DNA of 12,953 bases from an uncultured bacterium (lineage in GTDB: Bacteria; Cyanobacteriota; Vampirovibrionia; Gastranaerophilales; Gastranaerophilaceae): positions 1 through 12,953 of the forward strand of contig CAPYQR010000029.1 of assembly GCA_948742005.1 (NCBI GenBank), given 5' to 3'. Under the pieces are notes generated by a model. That model was given only the letters and a program-made list of their open reading frames with translations, had not been told where the DNA came from and searched no databases. Both the position numbers and the translations under genes were made by a program. Positions 6,859 to 12,953 of the stretch are shown here, piece after piece. Each line of letters opens with the position of its first letter. Position 1 is the first letter of the stretch.

Positions 6859-8208
6859 TTAATATCTGTCTGTTATAAATATTTCTTTTTCTGTTTTGCC
6901 GTTAATTTTTTGTTTTGACAGTTCAAAATATTTATCGCGTAAAAGATTAATTCTTTTTATCGGGAAGAACATAAAATTTGCTCTGCCGATTATACGATTT
7001 TCATCCAAGAATCCCCAAAAGCGGCTGTCTTGCGAATTTCCTCTGTTATCTCCCATCATAAAATAATGTCCTTTTGGAATTATAAAAGGACCGCAAAACA
7101 TCTGCTTATTGCAAACTGTCCAATCATGGCGGGAGATTATATAGGGTTCATTTAAAGGCATGTCGTTAATATAAACTCTGAATTCATTTGTTTCGTTGTC
7201 ATATTTGACTTCAAACTTTTCCCCGGGCAAACCTATTGTTCTTTTAATAAATGCAATATCTTTACACATTATTCCCGACATCCTTGCTAATATTGCCAAA
7301 GGAGAATTTGACAATTGTACTTCAGGAGGATAAAAAACAAGAATATCGCCTCTTTTTATCTCTTTTTTAGGAAAATTAAGCTTTTCAACAAAAACTCTGT
7401 CATGTTCTAAAATAGTAGGGCGCATAGAGCCTGATGGAATCCAGCGCAATTCACCAATAAAATAGCGAATTAAGATTACACAGATCAAAACAAACAAAAT
7501 TGTCGTTATTATTTCTTTTGTATAATTTGCTTCTTTATCATCATCAACTTCGTCGAAAATTATTTTTTTTAATAAATAAACAGCACCTTTTTCTTTTGTA
7601 TTTTTATAAAGGTTTGATAGGGATTCTTTTTGTTTTTTGAAAAAATTTTTAATGTTTTCTTTTAATTTTTCGTTAATTTTTTTATCATCAGAAAAGAAAT
7701 ACAAAATTCCATATTGAATTATTAAAGATAAAAATAAAACCGTCAAAAACTTAATAAAAGCAGCATAAGGAGAGGAGTATTTATCTTTATATGCTTTAAC
7801 ATTAATTAATTTAGCATTATATTTATCAAAAATAAATTCACTCAATTCATCAGCAATTTTTTTATTTTTTTCATTTAATTTTAACGCAAGTGCAATTTTT
7901 AAAACTTTTTGCACTTCTTTATTATCGGAATCAAAGGTTAATTTTTCGGGTTCTGAAGTATCTAATAATAAAAATTTATTTCCTGTTTTTATTAATTTTT
8001 CCCCAAGTTCCTTTTTATCTATTTCTTGATATTTGCCGATTGAATACTCAAATTCCGTACCTTTATTTAAAATGTAGTTGATTAATTGGTTATTTGAATT
8101 ATAGATAAAACAAACGCAGGAAAAAATTAATAAAAAAAGAATGAATTTATTGTATTTTTTATAAAAATTTTTTAAACTGTCTGTAAATTTTGTTTTTATT
8201 TTATCCAC
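6859..8208 (-). CDS. lepB: Signal peptidase I with a long N-terminal membrane extension
   Basis: The C-terminal 200 residues are a complete type I signal peptidase, which removes signal peptides at the outer face of the inner membrane. Numbering from the GTG at 8208, the motifs are IPSGSMRPT with nucleophile Ser261, IKRTIGLPGE with general base Lys322, and GDNRGNSQDSRFWG (386-399). Before this lies an unusual extension of about 230 residues: hydrophobic segments at about 21-38 and 150-172, a polar domain between them, a Lys-rich loop, and a third membrane segment at about 233-251 that directly precedes the catalytic domain. The catalytic part also carries an insert ending MSGIMCKD and cysteines at 315, 366 and 372. 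The start is chosen at 8208 because AAGGAG sits nine bases upstream. A GTG at 8238 would add ten residues and overlap the previous gene by 25 bp, but it lacks such a site. It is the last gene of the envelope cluster. Confidence 0.93.
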   Translation of the reverse strand: MDKIKTKFTDSLKNFYKKYNKFILFLLIFSCVCFIYNSNNQLINYILNKGTEFEYSIGKYQEIDKKELGEKLIKTGNKFLLLDTSEPEKLTFDSDNKEVQKVLKIALALKLNEKNKKIADELSEFIFDKYNAKLINVKAYKDKYSSPYAAFIKFLTVLFLSLIIQYGILYFFSDDKKINEKLKENIKNFFKKQKESLSNLYKNTKEKGAVYLLKKIIFDEVDDDKEANYTKEIITTILFVLICVILIRYFIGELRWIPSGSMRPTILEHDRVFVEKLNFPKKEIKRGDILVFYPPEVQLSNSPLAILARMSGIMCKDIAFIKRTIGLPGEKFEVKYDNETNEFRVYINDMPLNEPYIISRHDWTVCNKQMFCGPFIIPKGHYFMMGDNRGNSQDSRFWGFLDENRIIGRANFMFFPIKRINLLRDKYFELSKQKINGKTEKEIFITDRY

Positions 8209-8213
8209 TTCAT

Positions 8214-9101
8214 CTAACTCCTTAAAGTTATTTTGCACAATTCAATCAAAGGCTCAATGTTTTTGTTTTCAATTTTTTTTAAATATTTGATTGCACAATT
8301 ATAGTATTTTTCAAGTTCAAGATTTGCTTTTTTTGAACTTTCATCTTTAACTAAGTATATCATAGGCAAAGTATAGTTGCCATTTTTAAAATCGGTTTTA
8401 TTTGTTTTAAAATTTTCAATATCATTTTTGATTTGAAAAGCAATTGAATAATTTTCCATAAACTTTATTAAATTGTGCTTGATTGAATTATAATCCGCAG
8501 TATTATTGATTATTAAATCTTGTTTTTTCTTTTCAAAAACCACAAATAAAGCTTCTAACCCGGCTAAAAAAAGATTAGCTGTTTTATTAAATGTTTTATT
8601 TATATACGTTTCAAAATCAAGAATTTTATTAAGGTTTTCGTTTTGCAAAATTTCTCCTTGAATTGTTTTTTTAATTCTGTTTGAAAAAATCTGCATGATT
8701 TCAATATTTGTTTTCGATAATTCTTCCATTGCTAAAGCCAAAAGATAATCCCCCTCTAAGACAGCAAGTTTTGAGCCGAATTTTTTGTTAAAAGTTTCAT
8801 CTTCGCGCCTTATATCATCTTCATCTATAATATCATCGTGAATTAAAGAAGCATTATGGATTAATTCTGTAATAACAGAGATTTTTAAGATTGATTTTTC
8901 AAAGTTTTGAAACAAAAGTTTTCCAAAAAGAAAAACAAAACGCGGACGGAGTCTTTTTGGATTTGTAAATAAAAATTTATTTAAATCGGGTGTTAAAAAA
9001 TTTTCGTCTTTATTAATTATTTTTTTTAATTCGTCTTCAAAAACACACATTTCATCATGTATTGAAATGCAGGCAAGATTAATTTTTTTAAATTTATCCA
9101 T
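8214..9101 (-). CDS. Polyprenyl diphosphate synthase family protein (trans-isoprenyl chain elongation)
   Basis: This is a 295-residue all-alpha trans-isoprenyl diphosphate synthase, the family that condenses isopentenyl diphosphate onto an allylic primer to make quinone side chains or similar lipids. The diphosphate-binding KRLRP is at 49-53. The first aspartate-rich motif is intact as DDIID (89-93), followed by the arginines RR. KTANLF (173-178) matches the conserved Lys-Thr helix. The second motif, usually DDILD in FQxxDDxLD, is FQIKNDIEN (222-230) here, so two of three aspartates are asparagine. The usual D-x-x-x-GK-x-x-x-D loop is also altered, to DFKNGNYTLP. Chain length cannot be read from this; an altered substrate, partner dependence or low activity are all possible. 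The ATG at 9101 lies one base after the stop of the aminopeptidase gene, indicating tight coupling. Confidence 0.86.
   Translation of the reverse strand: MDKFKKINLACISIHDEMCVFEDELKKIINKDENFLTPDLNKFLFTNPKRLRPRFVFLFGKLLFQNFEKSILKISVITELIHNASLIHDDIIDEDDIRREDETFNKKFGSKLAVLEGDYLLALAMEELSKTNIEIMQIFSNRIKKTIQGEILQNENLNKILDFETYINKTFNKTANLFLAGLEALFVVFEKKKQDLIINNTADYNSIKHNLIKFMENYSIAFQIKNDIENFKTNKTDFKNGNYTLPMIYLVKDESSKKANLELEKYYNCAIKYLKKIENKNIEPLIELCKITLRS
8218..8223 (-). promoter_or_regulatory. Ribosome-binding site deciding the lepB start
   Basis: On the minus strand this reads AAGGAG, nine bases before the GTG at 8208 and embedded in the last codons of the polyprenyl synthase gene, whose TAG stop is at 8214-8216. 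An ATG at 8213 is closer but opens a frame of only five codons. The arrangement favours GTG 8208 over the upstream GTG 8238 as the lepB start. Confidence 0.65.
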
Positions 9102-9102
9102 T

Positions 9103-10209
9103 TTAAATTACAAATTTACCGTTTTCATATATTAATTTGTCATCAGCATAGATTTTTGAATCATTTTTCATATTTTTAATCATATCCCAATGAAGCCCTG
9201 ATTTATTTTTTCCGCCTGCTTCAGGGTAGCTTGCGCCAAGCGCCATATGAATTGAACCGCCGATTTTTTCATCAAAAAGAATGTTTCCTGTTACATTTTG
9301 AATTCTATCATTTGTGCCGATTGCGATTTCACCGACAAATCTTGACCCTTCATCCATGTTTAACATGCTTTGTAAAAATTCATCACCAACCTGTGCAGAT
9401 GCTTTTGTGACTTTACCGTCAGCTAAAGTCAAATAAACTTCGCGTGCGGTTGAACCATGGTAGTTTTGAGGAAAGTCAAAATAAATCTCACCCTGTGCAC
9501 TATCCTCAACAGGAGAAGTAAAAATTTCACCGTCAGGAAAATTCATATTACCCGAGCAAGGAACCCAGGTTCTGCCTTTGGTTGAAAAAGTTATATCGGT
9601 TTTATCGCCAACGATTCTTAATTTTGTTGTTTCATTTAAAATTTTTGCAATTCTTTTTTGTTCAATATCAATTTCTTCCCATTTTTTAACAGGGTCATCT
9701 AAATCTAAATAGCATGATTTAATTAAAAATTCGCTATATTCTTCCAGACTCATATTAGCTTCTTGTGCAAGGGCATTTGTGGGATAATCCGCAATTACCC
9801 AACGCATATCACCGCGCGCTGAGCGCTCAAGTCTTTTTGCCAAAATTGGATGAGTTGCACGCGAACGTTTAGCAAGCTTTGTTGTGTCGGCGTTAGCCAT
9901 ATTTTTAATATTGTTTGGTGCACCGATAAATATCATAACATCTGCCTTTTCAACTTCAGTTTTTGACATTTCATCAATAAATTCAAGCTGGCTGTCGTTT
10001 GCATATTTTATAAACGTTTCGGCAATTTCATCCATTGAAGCTCTAACTATTGGATTTGCTCCGTTTTTAAGGCAAAGCTTATAAATTTCTTTAACTAACG
10101 GCTGCGCTTCAATCCCACGGGCATATATTATTACAAGGTCATTTTTTGAAACTTTTGTTGAATAATTAACTAAAACATCTGCATATTTTGCAATTATCGG
10201 GTTAAACAT
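9103..10209 (-). CDS. Aminopeptidase of the M29 (AmpS/thermophilic aminopeptidase) family
   Basis: M29 enzymes are dimeric two-metal aminopeptidases, normally cytosolic, that remove N-terminal residues from peptides. The 368 residues are the usual size, with no signal peptide. The N-terminal domain has VIIYARGIEAQPLVKEIY. The expected metal-site and catalytic positions appear as FPDGEIFTSPVE (224-235, Glu228), VGEIAIGTN (292-300, Glu294), SIHMALG (His321), SYPE (Tyr328) and SGLHWDM (His340, Asp342), so all the key residues seem present. The ATG at 10209 has a good AAGGAG five bases upstream and lies 18 bp after lpxA. Its place between lpxA and the polyprenyl synthase gene suggests co-expression with envelope genes, but nothing in the sequence ties it directly to lipid A. 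The exact peptide preference cannot be told. Confidence 0.92.
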   Translation of the reverse strand: MFNPIIAKYADVLVNYSTKVSKNDLVIIYARGIEAQPLVKEIYKLCLKNGANPIVRASMDEIAETFIKYANDSQLEFIDEMSKTEVEKADVMIFIGAPNNIKNMANADTTKLAKRSRATHPILAKRLERSARGDMRWVIADYPTNALAQEANMSLEEYSEFLIKSCYLDLDDPVKKWEEIDIEQKRIAKILNETTKLRIVGDKTDITFSTKGRTWVPCSGNMNFPDGEIFTSPVEDSAQGEIYFDFPQNYHGSTAREVYLTLADGKVTKASAQVGDEFLQSMLNMDEGSRFVGEIAIGTNDRIQNVTGNILFDEKIGGSIHMALGASYPEAGGKNKSGLHWDMIKNMKNDSKIYADDKLIYENGKFVI

Positions 10210-10227
10210 TTTCGCTCCTTAAAAATT

Positions 10228-11070
10228 TTATGCTTGTTCATTTGTTTCAGCTGATTCATCATCCATCGCACCATGGTATGCCGCTTTATATCTTAGTGTA
10301 CAGCCGCGTTTTGAAGTCTTTACAAAGTCTACAAGATTATCAACGTATTTGTTGCCTTTGAATTCTTTTTCAATTAATTCAAGTGCTTGAGTTGTGTTAT
10401 ATTGTTCGTTTCTAAGAATTCTTATTGCCTTATGAATAGCATCACGTGATTGTTTATCGACTCCTTTTCGTCTTAAACCGATTGCGTTCAAACCAATCGG
10501 TAAACAAGGAATTCCCTCTGCCTTGCAATAAGGAATTATATCCAATCTGGCAGCAGAAGCACCTGAAATTATAGCCATTTCACCGATTCTAAGATTTTGA
10601 TGAAAAACACTCATTCCGCCCAAAAATGCACCAAAACCAACATGACAATGTCCGCCGATTGTTGCGGCATTTGCCATAATTACGTTATCGCCTAAAACAC
10701 AGTTATGTGCAACATGTGAATATGCCATCAAAAGACAGTTGTCACCAACAATTGTATTTGTTCCCTCGCCTGATGCACGATTAACTGTTGCGAATTCACG
10801 AATCCAACAATTCTGCCCGATAATAACTCCTGTTTTTTCGCCTTTATAGCCCAAATCCTGAGGTTCTCCGCCAATGGATGCGAAGGGAGAAATTCTTGTA
10901 TTTTTGCCGATGTGTGCAAATTGAATATTTGCACTATCGCCGATTTTACACCCTTCTTCAATTATAACGTCTTTCCCTATAACGGCATACGCTCCGATTT
11001 CAACATCAGGTGCTATTTTTGCACTTTCATCTATAATTGCGGTTTTATGAATTTTGTTTGAAGTTATCAT
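10228..11070 (-). CDS. lpxA: UDP-N-acetylglucosamine O-acyltransferase LpxA
   Basis: LpxA adds a 3-hydroxyacyl chain from ACP to the 3-OH of UDP-GlcNAc, the first and reversible step of lipid A synthesis, in the cytosol. The 280 residues form a left-handed beta helix of hexapeptide repeats from about 8 to 180, then a helical C-terminal domain. LpxA rather than LpxD is shown by IGGEPQDLGYKGEKT (66-80), the catalytic His122 in AYSHVAHNC, GGHCHVG (His141), SVFHQNLRIG (His157) and the GLNAIGLRRKG segment (193-203) that leads into the C-terminal helices. The tail ends in a short acidic stretch. The ATG at 11070 has AAAGGA six bases upstream and lies 21 bp after fabZ. Acyl chain length is not predictable with confidence. 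Confidence 0.97.
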   Translation of the reverse strand: MITSNKIHKTAIIDESAKIAPDVEIGAYAVIGKDVIIEEGCKIGDSANIQFAHIGKNTRISPFASIGGEPQDLGYKGEKTGVIIGQNCWIREFATVNRASGEGTNTIVGDNCLLMAYSHVAHNCVLGDNVIMANAATIGGHCHVGFGAFLGGMSVFHQNLRIGEMAIISGASAARLDIIPYCKAEGIPCLPIGLNAIGLRRKGVDKQSRDAIHKAIRILRNEQYNTTQALELIEKEFKGNKYVDNLVDFVKTSKRGCTLRYKAAYHGAMDDESAETNEQA

Positions 11071-11091
11071 TTTATATCCTTTATTTTTATG

Positions 11092-11535
11092 TTATTTTAA
11101 CGCAACTGTAAGTGTCGCTTCGGTACAAAGTTTACCATCAACATAAGAACGTCCCAGACATTTTGCTATTGGTCCTTTGACTTTTAAACATTCTGTTTCC
11201 ATTTCAAGCTTGTCGCCCGGACGGACAATGTTTTTAAATTTTGCGCTTTCAACCCCTGCAAAAAGAGTTAATTTTCCTTTGTATTCATCCATGGTCATTA
11301 AAATCGGAGCAGAAGTCTGTGCCAGCGCTTCAATTTGCAAAACTCCGGGCATTATCGGGTTTGAGGGAAAATGCCCCTGAAAAAAAGGTTCATTAAAAGT
11401 TACATTTTTATACCCTTTAGAATATTTCCCGGAAACACATTCTGTTATTCTATCGACAAGTAAAAAGGGGTATCGGTGCGGGAGCATATCTAAAATTTCT
11501 TGATAATCTAAGCTGATTGGCGTAATTAAATCCAT
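11092..11535 (-). CDS. fabZ: 3-hydroxyacyl-ACP dehydratase FabZ
   Basis: FabZ dehydrates 3-hydroxyacyl-ACP to trans-2-enoyl-ACP in fatty acid elongation. It competes with LpxA and LpxD for the same hydroxyacyl-ACP pool, which explains its place inside lipid A operons. The 147-residue hotdog-fold protein has the early motif LPHRYPFLLVDRI (18-30), catalytic His55 in FFQGHFPSNPIMPG (51-64) and catalytic Glu69 in VLQIEALAQ (65-73). The ATG at 11535 is eight bases after AAGGAG, and that site overlaps the TAA stop of lpxC, so the two genes are probably translationally coupled. Confidence 0.97.
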   Translation of the reverse strand: MDLITPISLDYQEILDMLPHRYPFLLVDRITECVSGKYSKGYKNVTFNEPFFQGHFPSNPIMPGVLQIEALAQTSAPILMTMDEYKGKLTLFAGVESAKFKNIVRPGDKLEMETECLKVKGPIAKCLGRSYVDGKLCTEATLTVALK

Positions 11536-11547
11536 ACCTTTTACTCC

Positions 11548-12354
11548 TTATATTTCTTTTAATACTTTTTGTAATTTTCGGGCGCATTCAATGTGATACC
11601 CGTGCCCTGCTTCTTTAACAAGGATATTTGCATTAATATTCAAGGGATTAAAACCTGTTAAATAAAAATCGCCGATAATATCAAGGATTTTATGTTTTGC
11701 GGGTTCAAATTTGCTTCTTAAGTTTGTTGTATAAGTTCCATCATCTTTTAAGCCTACTGTATTTTCAATTGTCACCCCTTTTGAATATCCCATGCTTTGA
11801 AATTTTTCTAAATCCGACAGGTAGCCAAATGTTCGCGCTTCAATTATTTCGTTTAAATTTTCATCTTGATTTAAATTTACCCAACGGTTTGATAAATCAG
11901 GATGGTTAAAATTAACAGCATAAGTTATTGTAGTTTTGGAATTTGTTTCATTATTTTGCGGAATCAAAGCAATTGTTGAATTATTTTTTGCAAAATAAAC
12001 GGGTGCATTAAGCTGTTTTGAGGGTTCTTCAACTCCGTCAAAACCGATTTTGTTAAAATTTTCAACCCAGACTTTTGAACTGCCGTCAAAAATAGGCATT
12101 TCAAAGCCTAAAGAAGAAAAATAAACATCAAGTGCTTCAATTCTGCAAACAGCACATGGCGCCATGAAATGTTCATCTGCAACAATTACACAATGTTCGG
12201 TTGATACAACATTGTTAACATCAGCATTAATTACAGCACCATTAATATGGAAGCGAATTCCTTTTTCTTTAGATGGTTTAAGTTCAACTTCAACAGGAGC
12301 TGCAAACATCAAGCCTGTTCCTGATAATGTTAAGTTAGATTTTAGCGTCTTCAT
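11548..12354 (-). CDS. lpxC: UDP-3-O-acyl-N-acetylglucosamine deacetylase LpxC, compact form
   Basis: LpxC is the zinc deacetylase that makes the committed step of lipid A synthesis. The 268 residues cover both domains. Zinc and catalytic positions are present: Glu61-His62 in DEHFMA, His221 and Asp225 in [10 protein letters not shown] (220-229), His251 in AGHGYHIE, and the ARTFG segment (173-177). MPIFDGSS (86-93) and GVTIENTV (193-200) also match the family. It is on the short side for LpxC, and the usual GLHSG near the N-terminus is GLMFA (14-18) here, so the conserved His at that site is Met. The loop before the zinc Glu-His pair also looks shortened. The ATG at 12354 overlaps lpxD by 20 bp, with no strong ribosome-binding site, suggesting coupling to lpxD translation. 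Confidence 0.95.
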   Translation of the reverse strand: MKTLKSNLTLSGTGLMFAAPVEVELKPSKEKGIRFHINGAVINADVNNVVSTEHCVIVADEHFMAPCAVCRIEALDVYFSSLGFEMPIFDGSSKVWVENFNKIGFDGVEEPSKQLNAPVYFAKNNSTIALIPQNNETNSKTTITYAVNFNHPDLSNRWVNLNQDENLNEIIEARTFGYLSDLEKFQSMGYSKGVTIENTVGLKDDGTYTTNLRSKFEPAKHKILDIIGDFYLTGFNPLNINANILVKEAGHGYHIECARKLQKVLKEI

Positions 12355-12953
12355 TTAAAAATTTCTCATAATCTTCTAGTAAATGTTGGTATTTTTTGTA
12401 TTTTTGTACCATGACTTCTGCTTCGTCAAGGTATTTCAATCTTTTAATAAAATCTTTTCTCAAAACTGCAGGTGCACCCATTATGACAGATTTTGCAGGG
12501 AATGATTTTGTGATTCCTGCTTTTGCAAGGATAATTGAATCATCGCCGATTGTAACGTGGTCTTTTAAGCCTGCTTGACCTGCAATTACTACTCTGTCGC
12601 CAATTACACAACTTCCTGCGATTCCGACTTGAGATACAATTGTGCAGGCATTTCCGATTCTGCAGTTGTGACCAATCATAACAAGATTGTCTATTTTTGT
12701 TTGAGAACCGATTACGGTATTTTCAAGCGTGCCTCTGTCTATTGTTGTATTTGCACCGATTTCAACATCATCGCCGATTGTAACCGAACCTAAGGATGGA
12801 ATTTTGAAAACTTTAACATCTGCTTTTGTTTCTTTTATTGCGCCTTGTTCGCGAGCTTGTTCGATGTTATTCGGGGTTTCTGTTACAAAAGAAAAACCGT
12901 CTGCACCCAAGCTTACACCATGATGAAATATACAGCGGTTTCCGACTTCAACC
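12335..12953 (-). CDS. lpxD: UDP-3-O-acylglucosamine N-acyltransferase LpxD, N-terminal part cut off
   Basis: LpxD transfers a 3-hydroxyacyl chain from ACP to the glucosamine 2-amino group, right after LpxC. The frame is open to the right edge, so the N-terminal uridine-binding domain and true start lie outside. The TTG at 12908 is an internal Leu codon in the conserved [11 protein letters not shown] run, not a start. What remains is hexapeptide-repeat beta helix with IGADG-type [22 protein letters not shown], the catalytic His in MIGHNCRIG, and the LpxD ending [21 protein letters not shown], followed by a short C-terminal helix. The TAA stop at 12335-12337 lies inside the start of lpxC. The call over LpxA rests on the ADGF and GAPA segments and the gene order. 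Confidence 0.95.
   Translation of the reverse strand, partial: VEVGNRCIFHHGVSLGADGFSFVTETPNNIEQAREQGAIKETKADVKVFKIPSLGSVTIGDDVEIGANTTIDRGTLENTVIGSQTKIDNLVMIGHNCRIGNACTIVSQVGIAGSCVIGDRVVIAGQAGLKDHVTIGDDSIILAKAGITKSFPAKSVIMGAPAVLRKDFIKRLKYLDEAEVMVQKYKKYQHLLEDYEKFLNEDAKI

Noticed and set aside
8209..8238. GTG at 8238 as the lepB start
   Set aside because: It overlaps the polyprenyl synthase gene by 25 bp and has no ribosome-binding site, whereas GTG 8208 has AAGGAG at nine bases.
10728..10961. A 77-codon minus-strand frame inside lpxA
   Set aside because: It is out of frame with lpxA, whose product is unambiguous, and its translation has no family features.
12335..12910. A complete 191-residue acyltransferase starting at 12910
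   Set aside because: The codon there is TTG inside the conserved LGADGF run, and the frame continues to the window edge with LpxD-like sequence. The gene is simply cut off.

Overview
The window is a compact, AT-rich (roughly 30% G+C by eye) stretch of a Gram-negative bacterial chromosome. Eleven protein-coding genes fill almost all of it. No rRNA, tRNA, CRISPR array, insertion sequence or phage gene was seen. Lipid A genes show an outer membrane. The ScpA N-terminus resembles cyanobacterial ScpA (the GKIDPWNI block), and with the low G+C this suggests a non-photosynthetic cyanobacterial relative of the Melainabacteria/Gastranaerophilales type. That placement is inference, not proof. Genes end in TAA, TAG or TGA, with no sign of stop-codon reassignment.

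Layout. Ten of the eleven genes are on the minus strand and are read from the right edge leftward. The right half (12953 down to 6859) is one tightly packed envelope cluster: lpxD (cut by the edge), lpxC, fabZ, lpxA, an M29 aminopeptidase, a polyprenyl diphosphate synthase and a signal peptidase I with a long N-terminal extension. Gaps are at most 21 bases and several genes overlap. A 119-bp gap (6740-6858) then carries the best promoter candidate of the window. Next comes the condensin unit smc, scpA, scpB, and directly behind scpB a 462-residue relative of class II ribonucleotide reductase. On the left edge the 3' part of a yqeK-type HD phosphohydrolase gene runs on the plus strand and overlaps the tail of the reductase-like gene by 37 bp, end to end.

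How the genes work together. LpxA, LpxC and LpxD carry out the first three acyl-transfer/deacetylation steps of lipid A synthesis, and FabZ feeds the hydroxyacyl-ACP branch point. The polyprenyl synthase makes an isoprenoid chain for quinones or carrier lipid, and signal peptidase I matures exported proteins, so the right-hand block is an envelope-biogenesis operon. Smc, ScpA and ScpB form the chromosome condensation complex.

The most unusual gene is the last one of the condensin unit (309-1697). It keeps the class II reductase fold landmarks from end to end. By my by-eye alignment it has lost both active-site redox cysteines, the catalytic glutamate and the C-terminal cysteine tail, and it is much shorter than usual. 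It looks like a maintained pseudoenzyme rather than a working reductase. Secondary oddities are the signal peptidase N-terminal domain, a degenerate second aspartate motif in the polyprenyl synthase, and inverted repeats at two gene starts.
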